Of a DNA stretch of 64,000 bases, positions 42,089-54,000 are shown piece after piece (positions within the stretch are counted from its first letter, which is position 1; each line of letters starts with the position of its first letter). The stretch comes from Notospermus geniculatus. Taxonomy: Eukaryota > Nemertea > Pilidiophora > Heteronemertea > Lineidae. The notes beneath the pieces were generated by a model. The model did no database searches. It worked only from the letters and a program-made list of their open reading frames with translations, and had not been told where the DNA came from. Both the position numbers and the translations under genes were made by a program. The stretch is taken from contig NMRB01000918.1 of the NCBI GenBank assembly GCA_002633025.1, forward strand, positions 109,616 through 173,615, given 5' to 3'.

Positions 42089-43699
42089 CAGCCTGTCTGA
42101 TGACGGGCATATCAAAAGCTCAATGCAGTACATCAAAACTACCAAATATTGTCCATAGCCAGAGTTAACATTGTGTTTGATGGGCACCCAGGAATGATAA
42201 ATTAATAACAATCTAATATTATCAATCAGTGTCAAACGTCAAGTGACGCGAAATTTTTTATTCATTTGTTCACAGTATGGGAATGAGGACACAGCGGGTA
42301 GATGTTTCAATTCAAATCGTTTTTAAATTTGCGGTTCACTGGACGTTTTTTTATAATGACAGAGAGTGGGTCGGTAATCATCACCAATTACGTCAAATCA
42401 TCATTTATTGTGTCTTTTTCTCTTCTGATTGAAGCTAGTCAGATCTTTTGTACCAAATAATAAATGATTCTACAGAGTTGTTAGAGTGTTAAAGGAGTGA
42501 TGCAAGCTGATATGTTGAAGGGGCATGGCCATAACTTGCTGGGGTTGGGGAGGGGGCCACTCTCAGTCTCACTCTCAGGAGCCCTGATAGCCGAGTGGTT
42601 ATCATACTCAGCAAGCGGCAGGTCCCATGTTCGAATTTAGCCCAGGCCATATCATATGGGATTTCATTCCCAGCTCTTCACGTCTGTCACATGGGAGAGT
42701 AAGCCGTGCTGCCTTGAACCTTAATTGTTTCTTTGCAAGGGCAAGTAAAAGACCCCATCCAAGTGATGAACATGAGTAGCTTGAGATGGCCTCTTCCGTC
42801 ACCAGGGTCAATAACGCTATGGCTTCAGCCCTGACGGAAAAATCAAATACAAGTACAAAAATACTCTTACTGAATAATGTATTTTTCATGCAGAATTTGG
42901 CAAAAAATGGCAAAATGCAGTTTTCCCCCTCCCCAGAGAATTCACTGCCTAGCTCCACATCACAACACATTAGCTACGGCCCTACCGGTCTATTACATTG
43001 ATGCACCACCTCCGAGGTGTGGTTCAATTTCCTGCCCCACTCATTCTTCGAGAGGTTGACTTGTTTTGACAGTATAGTTTTTGTGACAAATTCTGACTCA
43101 ACACGGAATTGAACCAGCAACCTACTGGTCACACGAGTCCAATGCTCTAGTCACTCAATGCCTCCACTCCCCTCCACTTTTTAAATTCTTCACAAACTGT
43201 CTTTCTCTTCTTACTCTTGATATCCTGTTATAAACCCAATATACATCTCAAAGTCACGGCTAACATTAAATTCATCTATTAGACATAACCAGATACACGT
43301 AATTAATTTAACAAGCAAAAAATCAAAGCAAATATTCAGGTCAAAATTGAACAGGTTTTATGTAGGCCTAGCCGGGCCTTTGAATAATGACACAAAAGCG
43401 TGCATATGTCGACATGAACAGTAAATTAGCTGCATGAATTCGTATAGTATATTAATTTGTATAAATTTATCACAAACATGCATTTTGCTCTTTAAAAATT
43501 ACTCTGCGGTATCAGAGAAAACGTTCAGTATTTTGCTATAATGCTCGCCATTGAGACTGAATGAATGAAATGCTAGTGACTTCGATTTCTCCACAGAACT
43601 ACATGTACAATACATAACCTTAGGCCTAAAATATTCGGACTATCACCAAAGTGAAGCTCACATCAGCAGGCCCTACATCAAGACCCGGACCCTCGAATC

Positions 43700-43864
43700 A
43701 TGTCTGAATCAATGACCGTGAGACGAACCGGTAATTTACGAGTTAATATTCGTGAACCGGTTGAGGAATTTATGGATCAAGTGGATATGAAATGTTACAT
43801 TGAACATAAATATGTTATTAATGATCAAGTAACAAGAATAATAGAACTAGAAACGCGGCGATAG
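43700..43864 (+). CDS. Small ORF of 54 codons, copy B (unrecognised)
   Basis: Begins MSESMTVRRTGNLRVNIREP and ends RIIELETRR-stop. Upstream the two copies differ by a 9-base indel and a 1-base indel, but the frame from ATG to stop has none. See 37357-37521 for interpretation; equally uncertain. Confidence 0.3.
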   Translation: MSESMTVRRTGNLRVNIREPVEEFMDQVDMKCYIEHKYVINDQVTRIIELETRR

Positions 43865-44430
43865 TGGGACTATTATCTACTTAAATATTCATAAATAGTT
43901 CATAATGTACTGTTCTCTTTGGAGTCAGACGAACGGGAACCAAGCTCCGTCAGAGTCGGAAACACTTTCCCTGATTTCAGCTGGGCCAGCTTGTCTTGTG
44001 ACGAAGGCAGCCTTCTCAATAAGAGGCGGCAGGCCGACGATTTCGCCACCGACTGACAATCTTCTCAAAAGTTCCGGGTTCCTTTTTTACACACCACCCA
44101 TTTCAGACTGCTTTTTTTAAAACCTCACCTCTTGCTCCGACCTTCCAATTACGAAATCTGATAAACTGGCATATATATGTTGTATCGAGGCCTTGTTTAT
44201 GAGATGCTGACATGCCACACGTAAATATTTAGCAAAAAGAATTAGTATAATATGTATCATTGACCGCATTAACATTTCATACTGTCCGGAATATTCTTAA
44301 AACATCCCTTTTTTCATCAGCACAGGCATTGTACATGTACACCCTATTATCTTTCATGAAGGAAGGGTACATTTGTACCTTGACATCACCGAACTCAAAA
44401 TGTATTGTCAGTATGGCATACATGTATGCT

Positions 44431-44828
44431 GTGTTCACACTGGCATTTTAATCCGGATTTAAACCGTACTAACACCTTGATTCGGAATAAGAGGTCACAC
44501 CAGAAGCCCTTTAGTTCGGATTAGATCCGCACTAACAAGTACGGTTGTTAATCCGTGCTAGCTAGTGCGCACCACCTAATCCGCAATAACTTTGTAGTCT
44601 GAACAGTTTAATCCGAATCAACGAAATCGGGTCAATGGTTACCTGTTTGCCCTTTAGTTACCGGTAATATTACTGTTCACAGACGGCACAGTTTACAATG
44701 TAGTTCGGGATTATGGCCTGAATCGGATTGTAACGCTAGTGTGAACTAACGGTTTTATACGCATTAACTAAACCGAATTCCGGAATGTGCACTTCGGAAT
44801 TCAGGTTAAATCCGTATTGTGTGTGAAC
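44431..44828. mobile_element. GTGTTCACACTGG element, copy B
   Basis: Same ends and interior as 38080-38466, with a few small indels (for example CGGTAA near 44660). Confidence 0.6.
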
Positions 44829-45427
44829 GTAACGTAGCAATAGTGAAAATGTTGGAGCCTGACACCAGTGAGGTTGTTGGTTCATTCAAGAATCTCAGAG
44901 GTTACAGTCACTGATATTCGCTACTCTGACAAGACTCCTTTTACCAATGGAAAATTGGAGGTCAGGTTTGTGCTAGGCTATCAAGCCAGGGTCACAAGCT
45001 TGCTCATCCCAGGTCCAGCCTACTGAATGAGTATCGCATAACTGCACCTGAGGAAGCACATTTTATCTTCAGACATGTAGACAAGCGCAACGCTTGGAAC
45101 AGGACGGTAAACATGTAACGGCTCATGAGATATCAGAATAACTCATCCAAACTGGTGTAGTTGAATCAGGAAATGGTATCTCTCGACAGGATCGAGTAGA
45201 CGGAAGCCTAACGAACAAGTCGGTACAAGACCACGATGGTGATACATCCCAGCGGAGAGAAGATCAATGGGTAGCTTGTGGTTGGCCAACAACGAGGTGG
45301 AATTTTGAACTACCGGCTGTATTTCGGGCTGTCAGAATGGTGCAGTGCAAACAGAAGCGCCTGTCACTTCTGAGGTCCGGGTTTGATCCCTTATAGGACC
45401 CACTCGTCATGTGATAGAAAGGGCAAC

Positions 45428-45880
45428 AGTGAACAGTGTTGATCATTGAATACATGAAGCAGTTGAACAGTGTTGACCATTGAATACAAGCAGTTGAACA
45501 GTGTTGACCATTGAATACAAGCAGTTGAACAGTGCTGACCATTGAATACAAGCAACGGAACAGAGGTGAACATTGAACAGTGTTAACTGACCATTGAATA
45601 CAAGCAGTTGAACAGTGTCGATCATTGAATACTAGCAGTCAAACAGTGTTGACCACTGAATACCGAGCAGTTGAATAGTGTTCACCATTGAATACATCAA
45701 GCAGTTGAACATTTTTGACCACAGAATATCAAGCAGTTGAACAGTGTTGACCATTGAATACTGAGTAACTGAAGGGTGTTGACCATTGAATACTGAGCAC
45801 TGAACAGTACTGAAGTGAATATATTGATCACTTGAACAGTGTTGACCATTGAATATACTGAGCAGTTGAACAGTGATGCA
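45428..45880. repeat. 31-bp minisatellite, copy B
   Basis: Same unit as 39065-39575 but fewer and differently ordered units, showing independent array turnover after the copies separated. Confidence 0.9.
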
Positions 45881-46597
45881 GCTGGACCAATGAATGAGGC
45901 CAAAAAAAGGACATGCCATCAAACTCAACAAAGAACTGCGCGAGCCTGAAATAGTACAAAAACTCTGCAAACTGCAAGGAAATAGAATTACATACGGAAA
46001 TGCTCAGCTGCGACAGTTCTCACAACACAGCACTTTCACTTGCGTTCAGTCGAGTTAATAACAATTCAAAAACCACATTAAATTCTCATGCTCAACAAAC
46101 CTATCCTGCAATATCTAATCTCTCACCACTCTTTCAATTCAATTCAACGGAAGCCACCCATGTTTAGAATTGTAATCCCAAAATTTAAATTTCCCATACA
46201 ATTTCTCTGATTTGCCGTAGCATGTTTACATAAACTTTTTTTGAAAATTATGAATGGGATCAAGTATAAATGTGAATTCTCTATTGAAGAGGGGTGATTT
46301 AGATTAAAAGATTAACTGTGGGAAGGATTAAGGCAGGATTTGGGAACTGCTTTTGGCAATGTTGAAATGGCTTGAAGACCAAAACATTTATAATAAAATT
46401 ATTATGTCATATTTTCTTCTAAAATGGTCGCAATTAAAAAATCGGACAGATCTGACAGTGACATGGATTTTCAGTGAGCACCAAACTGTCACTGAGAAAT
46501 GCACCTGGTGCCATGTCACTTATGGGTTGGGAAATCAAGTATACTTTTTCGAAATTTGGCACATTGTACATTTTGAGGAAGACAGATCCATATAATA

Positions 46598-46825
46598 CTG
46601 TAAAGCAAGATAATTTCGCGGCTGGAAATTTTCGCGAATCAACAATTATAGACACATTCACGGCATGATATTTTCGCGAGTCTCTGCCATTTTTTCAGTT
46701 TTTTTTTCACGGACCGTATTTATCACTTGCGTGTACTCATATTCGCGACAGGAAATTTTCGCGACTCATACACTCTCGCGAAATTCGCGAAAATTTCCTG
46801 CACGCGAAATTTTCCTGCTTTACAG
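46598..46825. mobile_element. CTGTAAAGCA element, TA target, absent from block Y1
   Basis: CTGTAAAGCAAGATAATTTC pairs with AAATTTTCCTGCTTTACAG; TA flanks both sides. The interior is full of TTTTCGCGA/TCGCGAAAA palindromes. The matching place near 40345 lacks it. Elements with such ends are common in marine invertebrates. Confidence 0.8.
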
Positions 46826-47215
46826 TATATCGTGTGGCCATCCAATTCTTCTGTCAACAACACACTATTTGCTATGGTGTGATGTCTGAACATCAAATTG
46901 GAACATGTCTTGTCTACACGAACCGGAAATCTTCAGAAATTTCCCGAATAACCTTGGATCAATTCTCAATCACGCTCTTTGTATATTTCCCAGTTGGATT
47001 TGATCAGTCCATACACAGCCACCTCGGCAATAATCACCCACAATCACCCTTGAATGGACTTGACAAATTTTCAAATTAAAGCCCACCGCGACGATCTCAA
47101 AAAGCCCCAAGACTAGTGACCCAGAACAGAATAATTTTGCTTCAGTTGTGTAAATAATTGGGACCACCGGACAGGGACTAGAGAAAAGTAGTACGGCAAA
47201 CTGTATTATTTTTCC

Positions 47216-47862
47216 ATGCTGCCCCGGGTGCAGTCTTGAACCCATCCGGCAAGGGGCAGTCCGGATTGTAAATCATGTGCTACCCATGCTCAACCATAAG
47301 GAAATCCTCCATGGCCAGTGAGGTTAGGCCAAGTAAAAAAATACTCACAATGTTTATCGTCCCTGCCTGTGCCTAAAATCAGCGCCGTGCCTAAAAAAAT
47401 TTTATTTGTTATTTTTGAATTTAGCACCAAAAAATCTCCTGAGGAGTGCATCTGTGTTCCCAGTGCTACAAATACAAGTAGGCTACAGTAACCTCATTTT
47501 TCACTATATATGGTAGGCCTAATGAGGTTCAACTGTAGTTTGTTCATCCTAAAAGTTCCACTTGAAAGCCACAATCAGTCATCTGGATGACAATATTTGC
47601 AAGGGACTGCACTGTTTATGCCCAGGCTGGAATAAAAAAAAGAAGGTGCCCTCCTTGCCAATTTTGAGAAACATCCTGGACGATAAACATAAGTATACTT
47701 GGCCTTAGGCCGCCGTGCCATATAAAGATGGGAGGAACGGGTCTGACGGGATTGAACTTGGAACCTCAGAGGTGACAGGCACGAGAGGCACTGACGTCGC
47801 TACTTCGCAACTGTGACAGCCCAGTGCCCATTTCTCTTCCAGGCTCTGGTTTCCTCCTACAT
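47216..47862. other. No gene; tRNA-like repeat at 47700-47810
   Basis: GGGATTGAACTTGGAACCTCAG with GAGGTGACAGGC at 47750-47785 equals the segment at 40840-40875, a B-box-bearing dispersed repeat. Nothing else is recognisable. Confidence 0.45.
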
Positions 47863-48175
47863 CAGGGTTTCCGCCAGAAAAAAAAAGAGGGTACGGACCA
47901 AAAAATTTTTTTTGAAAAAAAATTTTTTTTGAAAATTTTGAATTTTTTTTTTAAATTTTTTTTCTTGATTTTTAAAAAATGTTAAAAGATGTTCAGTGCC
48001 ATTTTAGGCGTATTTTGAAGCATGAAATCCCCGCGCCAGTCATGCCGGTTATTTGGTTTCGTCCGGCATGTCATGGAGAAATGGTTACCCAACGTTTTTT
48101 AGGGTACGGATCCGTACCCTGGAAAAATTTAAGGGTACGGAATTTTACCCATTTTACCCTCTGGCGGAAACCCTG
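47863..48175. mobile_element. CAGGGTTTCCGCCAG element, 5-bp target TACAT
   Basis: CAGGGTTTCCGCCAG and CTGGCGGAAACCCTG are exact complements, flanked by TACAT at 47858-47862 and 48176-48180. GGGTACGG and its complement recur inside, with a T-rich centre. hAT-like. Confidence 0.8.
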
Positions 48176-48274
48176 TACATATAACAGTTACCGGTACTCA
48201 TATTCCAACTCTTATTAGCAAGTGCCTCATATTTCAATCTCTTAATGGGAAAATGTATGCATTCATTGACATTC

Positions 48275-49886
48275 CCACACTTCTGAACAACATATGTAGG
48301 CCTAACTACGACAGTCGCAGACCATACGACCCTATTTCCAAAACCGATTTGATGAAAGAAATATTCATAGTCACATACAACACTTAAAGACCAGGTAACC
48401 GGATATTATAGAGACATCTTTACAAAGAAGAGATTTCAAAACCCCTGACCCAAGGAGGCCCGACCTCAAATATTAAGAAAGGAAATCATATTTGAAGTCA
48501 AACTTCGCTTGTGTTTCCTATATTTGCTTGTACATTTTGATCTCAGTTAGCGCCTAATTTTTTTTCAATGTGAACTACATACAAATGTATAAAAGCACGA
48601 AAGAGAAGCCACACACTAGGCTACCTTTTCCAACAAATGAAAATTGAAATTGATTTGTGATCTATTGCACAATTTTGGAGTATGGTACGTAGAAAAATAT
48701 ATTGAATCGAGCACTGCCAAATGTGACATTGTTAGCCTGGGAAAATTTAATGCAAAGCAGGAGGAAACCAGAGTGCCCGGAGAAAACCTGCTCTGGACAT
48801 CATTGAGAGTAGCCAGGCCTTTCAACTACATACATGTAGAATTCGTTAGACCGTATATTTCTTGGACTAATATGGGCACACTTTGCCTTGAAAGGAATTG
48901 GAGAATTGTAGAATGTCTTAGATACATGTATGATTTCAGCCCTATTTCTGCCCAAAATTACATGTACAACCTATAAGTCTGTTGAGGACATCATGCTGCC
49001 ACGAAGTTAAGTTTCTTGCACGAAGTGTTGCCCAGGATACTTCATGGAAGTGTACTGTGGAACAAGGTTGAATTTGAGCAATATTAACCCTAATTTGGGC
49101 ACACTTTTCACCAGTTACATTTTGGGCATATCAAATTCACAAATTGAAAGGCACAGTCGCCCTCTCTACCACATGAACAGCAGGTCTAACCAGGGATCGA
49201 AACTGAATTCTCAAAGCCCCACATGCATCACTGGCATGACTGAGTGAGATTTTAAAATGCACAGGAAATGATTTTGCAATTATAACACACTACTATCAGC
49301 ATGTAGGTGGCATCGTTTGATGTTCCGTCCACAATTAATTCTAAATTAGGCCAAATATGCGCAGGTCCATCAAAAGGGAAGCCCTGTGGCAGAAGACTTA
49401 CAGATTTACTGGGCAACAAAATGTTCTTTTTGAATTCGATGACATCTTTTGACCATGGGCTCTTCACTGTCCTATATATCTCTGGAGGGCCTGCCAAGAT
49501 GTCTATACTGGCACAAAAGACGAATATCTGACATTCATATATAATAAGTGAATGAATTCATATATTTACACTCGAGGCTTACTTTTGGCCTATCAGATGA
49601 AAACATTGAAAATTTCATTCTAAAGCAGGAATTTTGTTTAGAAATCTCATCACAGCGATTTTCAAGATCATAAAGCTAGGATATGTCCACAACGGCCGCC
49701 TGCGGCGAACAGTATGCAGGGACAAAATTGCCGCGTGTGACTGTATTGTGCCAGCGGCTGTCCAATTTGAACCTGTTTATCAAGGATTTGGTGTTTTGTC
49801 AATGACTCTTTGAGTTTTCTCAATGTCAAAACTCACGATATAGGCCTATGATCACCAATCATAAGTCCAGCATGTCATATTATATT
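48275..49886. other. No recognised exon
   Basis: A 110-codon open frame at 48644-48976 is disrupted in the paralogous copy, so it is not conserved coding sequence. A GGAGGAAACCAGAGTGCCCG repeat lies at about 48760. Confidence 0.5.
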
Positions 49887-50609
49887 TAGTCCAGTCAAAA
49901 TAGCCCAAAAATGGGCCAAATCTCACACTAATTGCAAGAGAAATGAAACCACTTGTTTTTTGTTCCTCTGGACCCACCTCATCACTGACTGAAAATTCCA
50001 CACAATCAGATGTGTAGAACATGGTGAAATTTCAGGATGATTGTATCCTTTTCAGCTTAATTCTACAGGAGGTACGAGTACTTTGTACAGGAGAATGAGA
50101 CAGGATGTACAACTAACTTTTGAACGGTTGGATTTACACCCATTAAATGTATTACAAACAGATAGAAATATGGTACCTCTTAATCGAAAAATCATGTTTT
50201 TTGTAGTTTTTAACCAGTTACGTAATTGGAAACGGCGTTTTTATGTACTTTGACCCATTTTGTGTTAATTTACATAAAACGGCATTTCTTATAACATAAA
50301 ACAATTAAAAACATGCTTACCTGCTTCTAAGGTGCCATGTTTCTATCTGTTAGTAATACATTTATGGGGTGTAAATCCAACCGTTCATAAGTTAGTTGTA
50401 CATCGGTTCCCATCCTCCTGTACAAAGCTGTTCTTGGGTCCAATGATAAAGTCAGTTCAAAAAATTCAAACCCCCAGAAAAATATGTTCCACACCTAGAA
50501 CTGATTGGAATTTTTGATATATAACTTTATGTACTTAAAGAAGACAAATAAAAGTGGCTTCATTTTTCTTGCAATTAGTGTGACTTTTAAACCTATTTTG
50601 ACTGGACTA
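49887..50609. mobile_element. 723-base long-hairpin element, ATT target, empty site known
   Basis: TAGTCCAGTCAAAATAG and CTATTTTGACTGGACTA bound the element, and pairing continues through CACACTAATTGCAAGA and GTACAACTAACTT...GAACGGTTGGATTTACACCC toward a centre near 50250. ATT flanks it at 49884-49886 and 50610-50612. The paralogous site has one ATT (58332-58334) and no insertion. No transposase; the 3-bp duplication fits PIF/Harbinger-like integration. Confidence 0.9.
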
Positions 50610-50720
50610 ATTGCTGAGCATGGAATTGCAAAAAGCATGAAATCTTTAGGGTCAGCCACGAGTCAAATTTTTCTTTAAATTTACTGCATGAATACACCGA
50701 TTTCACGTCTCGCACGATAG

Positions 50721-50980
50721 CAGCGCCCCTAGTAGAATTTTCGACGGCCACTTCCACTTTCAACCTCACTAGGCCTATCAGGAGTAAAGAAAATATTTCC
50801 TAGATCGAGGTTGAAAAACAGGTGTTGGTTTCCGATACCGCCACCAGGGATCCATCCCCTGGTGGCGGCATTAGGAACCAATGTGCGCAATTCAACGTCG
50901 ATCCAGGAAATTTTTGCCCGTACTCCTGGTAGTGAGGTTGAAAATGGACATGGCCGTCGAAAATTCTACTAGGGGCGCTG
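50721..50980. mobile_element. CAGCGCCCCTAGTAG inverted-repeat element
   Basis: CAGCGCCCCTAGTAGAATTT pairs with AAATTCTACTAGGGGCGCTG; the arms continue over TTCGACGGCCA and meet at CCACCAGGGATCCATCCCCTGGTGG. The copy at about 58436-58682 has lost part of its left end. Confidence 0.75.
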
Positions 50981-51520
50981 TGATCATGAGAAATGTGAAA
51001 TCAGTGTATATGCCCAACAAAAGGGAACACATGGGTCCTGTTGTCGCCCACCAGATCCCTCTCTAAACTTCGAGAAAAAAAATTACGAAAAAATGTTGGC
51101 AAAAAAATTTTGAAAAATTTGTGAGTGCACATCGGGCATAACACACAATCCTGTCAAGAATGAATGAACGATGCAAATAAAAGTGGAGCAAGTGCCTGAA
51201 TCCTATAAATTTGTGTCCAAAGTGTCATTTTTTCTCTCACATTCCAGCTACGCCACTTATCTGTCGCATTGGCTGGAATATTCAACTTGACCCCCCTCCA
51301 AGTGTGTCAGGCCAGTGGTGACACCTTTGGAATCATATGGACCAATAGAGACGTTCAATGGAAAAAAACGTACTCATACATGTATGTTGGTAAACTAGAC
51401 TTCAAAAAACACATCCCCCACTCAACACAAATCACTAGGATCGCCAATTGTTGACAACTTCATAAGCAAGACGGAAAGAACTAGCGCTACTTCAGCAACC
51501 ACCGTTGTTAACCATGTTAA

Positions 51521-52161
51521 CCCTTTCACTGCCGAGTTTCCCAGATCGTTGTACGCCTCAGTGCCGAGTTTCCTGTTCCCCTTCTCGGGGAATCCCCTAA
51601 TTTCGATTGGGGCGCCATCTGTGGATAGCCAAACTAACTAAACATACCTTCTGCGTAGGGCGTCGATGTTGCCTACGGCAGTCTCGGGGGGAATTCCTCT
51701 AATTTTGATTGGGGCGCCGTCTGTGAATAGCCAAACTAACTGAACATGCCTTCTGCATAGGGCGACGTAAACTCAATAATTCAGTGGTATCGGCCTCTGC
51801 TCGAAGCTGTCCCCCTCAACCACTGAAACACTTGGTGCCAAAATCCGTTTCTGAACACTAGATGTCATTACCAGTTGTTGACGAACGCACTTGATGAACC
51901 AGCCAATGAGCGATCAGCCAATAAGAGAATGTTTCATGTTTTCCCCTAGTTGCGTGAAATACTGGTCGCTGATTGGTTGATGACAGTTTGCACCATCTAG
52001 CGTTCGGAAACATGATAAGGCCTCATCTGTGCCAGTGGTTGAGAGCGTATAACTAGTATTAAGCTCGAGGCCACTGGGGACGAGTGTAACTGTAAGGGCG
52101 ACGATGTTCGCCCACGGCAGTCGCCAGGGGGCAACGATCACCACCTATGGCTGTGAAAGGG
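51521..52161. mobile_element. piggyBac-like element, TTAA target, left block
   Basis: CCCTTTCACTGCC and GGCTGTGAAAGGG form the ends, flanked by TTAA at 51517-51520 and 52162-52165. Inside are repeated CCTTCTGC-TAGGGCG and GATTGGGGCGCC segments. TTAA target plus CCCTTT ends are typical of piggyBac-type non-autonomous elements. Shared by both duplicate blocks. Confidence 0.8.
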
Positions 52162-52169
52162 TTAAAAAG

Positions 52170-52964
52170 ACAACAATCCGGCTCTGATCTGTCCAGGAGA
52201 CTGGGAAAAGATCCATCAAACAGAACTTGATGGTGTGATGGGTCAACTTTGGGTTACAACTCTTTATTCTCATTGTGAAATCAGAATAAATAGACTCCAA
52301 TTCAACCACACTGTTCACGGTTTACTGCTGAATGAAATTCAAAGTACCAGAAACACTTTGAAAATGTAATTTAGTACGTCCTTTCAACTTGTTGACTGAG
52401 AAATATGTTTGGACATCAAAACTTGAGAAGTGTCCCTTTATGATATGGTAGAGGACAATATTGAACCCTTGGTATGAGTTGACAATGGTCATTAGACTGT
52501 GACAGTGAGATAGCCCGACCTCTGTGGAGGTGAGATTGTCCAGGGTACAAAAAAAGGGATGAATGGGTGCCTCTGGCTGGGGTGGTGACTGATTTGACAG
52601 AAGGTAAACATATCTGTCCCTTGGTCAAACAATGACAACGTTTTGAGGATGGTTCTGTCAACTTAAATGAAGGAAATGTCCCATAGTTGAAGTGGTCTCT
52701 TCAGTTTGGTAAGACCTGCGCTCTGTAGGCCTACTTGAAGCTAACAGTTACAAATTGGATGAAATTATTGGTACATGTAGAGTGAACAGGATGGTGTCCA
52801 TCATTTTCTGTTTCTGTGCCATGGCATTACATACATGTATAAGGTGTTTCAACATTTACGTTGCAAGAGGGTACCAACAAAGCTACTGCCCATCAATAGC
52901 ATTTCCACAACTGAAGGGTAGGCCAAGCCTATTTCATGGTCATGCAATGTCATGGGGTCGTATA
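52170..52964. other. No exon recognised (intron or 3' flank of NtA gene)
   Basis: Lies within the first intron of the NtA gene if transcription continues. I searched it for cysteine-rich follistatin/Kazal-like exons and saw none. Confidence 0.45.
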
Positions 52965-53055
52965 AAAACTAGTAAATGCTTTTACTTGGAACTTGCAGTA
53001 CAAATGTACTACCCTATTCCATCCAAATCTGAAGTAAAAGCATTTGCTACATTGT
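52965..53055. mobile_element. AGTAAATGCTTTTACTT short inverted-repeat element
   Basis: AGTAAATGCTTTTACTT on the left and AAGTAAAAGCATTT on the right; related to 29924-30052. Also in the paralogous block at about 60690-60785. Confidence 0.6.
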
Positions 53056-53224
53056 ACATGTAGCTTTTATAGTCCAAAGAAGCAACAGGACACTAAATTT
53101 ACGAACTGATACGCCCAGCAGTAATTAACAATTATTAAAACTTCGTGTCCTGCTTCAGAGGAAATGTTGCAGCTGACAGGCACTAGAAATATTTTTTTAC
53201 GAAAATGCGAAAAAATGAACTTAC

Positions 53225-53654
53225 TTTTCACAGCAGCGTCCGTGCGTTCAATTGTTCTCAGGGTCAGGCGAACAACGCTGGAATTCAGCCTCAAATGTCC
53301 GTTTGTCATCAGAGAAAGTAAAAAGATCCTTGTATCAAAAACATGCACCATACTTTCACAAAATCTGGGGTCACCGATCCCCTCAACGAAAACCAGTTTC
53401 CTCCTACGACGGTTAAGTTTTCCTGGAAGCGCCCTGACTATTCCGCGCCCCTTCATGACCCTTTTTGCTTCAACCTCCGCAATTTTTTTCGTAGGGTCTT
53501 TATCATCAGGGTGTATGACCCTCACAGTGCCTGTCATGACAACATCGGCTAGTTCCTCCCTTACTGCGATGGGTTTTTCAACACAACCCCCAGAAACTTT
53601 TCCGAAAAAGTTTAGGCAAAAGTATAATCCAAGAACTGCAACGCGCAACTTCAT
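53225..53654 (-). CDS. Agrin-type NtA domain, first coding exon, copy A
   Basis: 143 codons plus one base. The start is ATG at 53654 (MKLRVAVLGLYF); the open frame extends four codons upstream only without ATG. Residues 1-23 are a signal peptide. Residues 24-143 match the N-terminal agrin domain: CVEKP, VVMTGTV (38-44), GIGDPRFC (92-99), DTRIF (107-111) and LRLNSSVVRLTLR (121-133), where N124 is a glycosylation site. In agrin this OB-fold module binds laminin in basement membranes. The Cys24/Cys99 pair is kept, while two other vertebrate cysteines appear absent. NRRRRK (81-86) is unusually basic. The exon ends A|GTAAGT at 53224, phase 1. No follistatin, EGF or LamG exons are visible, so the gene is partial or another NtA protein. 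The symbol is left blank because orthology is unproven. Confidence 0.8.
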
Positions 53655-53900
53655 GTTGACAGCCACGAAGTTGCCGCACGAAAGTTCAAATCACAGTGTA
53701 AATCCAGAAAGAAAGAATGATTCTCGCACATAAATCGACACTATGGGACTTTTTTCAACATATTAAGGGACAAAACACGCAGAAAAATATGTATTTATCT
53801 CCCAAAATCGAATTTTTTCTCAGCGTTCCAGTCCGCTTCGCGTCCACGTGCTGCGTATAAGAATACACAGTCTAATGTGTATACGACGATCCCATTGGCT
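53655..53900 (-). promoter_or_regulatory. Upstream region of NtA gene, copy A
   Basis: The 5' flank is conserved between both copies and contains CACGTG at 53845-53850 with GC-rich sequence (TCCGCTTCGCGTCC) and an AT-rich stretch nearer the exon. A TATA-like GATAAATA occurs about 140 bases upstream of the ATG on the minus strand. Promoter function is inferred from position. Confidence 0.4.
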
Positions 53901-54000
53901 GATCATTCAGTCTCCACGCAGAGTAGCCTGTTTCTGCTGTGTGGAGTGTGCTTCAGTGAGGCCACGGCGGGAACTGCATCTGAATCTATCCACAGTCAAC

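Larger units (their letters stand above)
42029..47195. repeat. Duplicated block Y, second copy
   Basis: Partner of 35144-40705. It lacks the hAT-like element and the private SINE, and has its own element at 46598-46825. SINE copies shared with the partner lie at 42583-42790 (plus) and 43015-43150 (minus). Confidence 0.9.

Noticed and set aside
48644-48976. 110-codon plus-strand frame
   Set aside because: The duplicate at about 57085-57400 has indels that destroy the frame.
53164-53733. 189-codon plus-strand frame opposite the NtA exon
   Set aside because: It is the antisense shadow of the NtA exon, which has a signal peptide, domain motifs and a splice donor on the minus strand.
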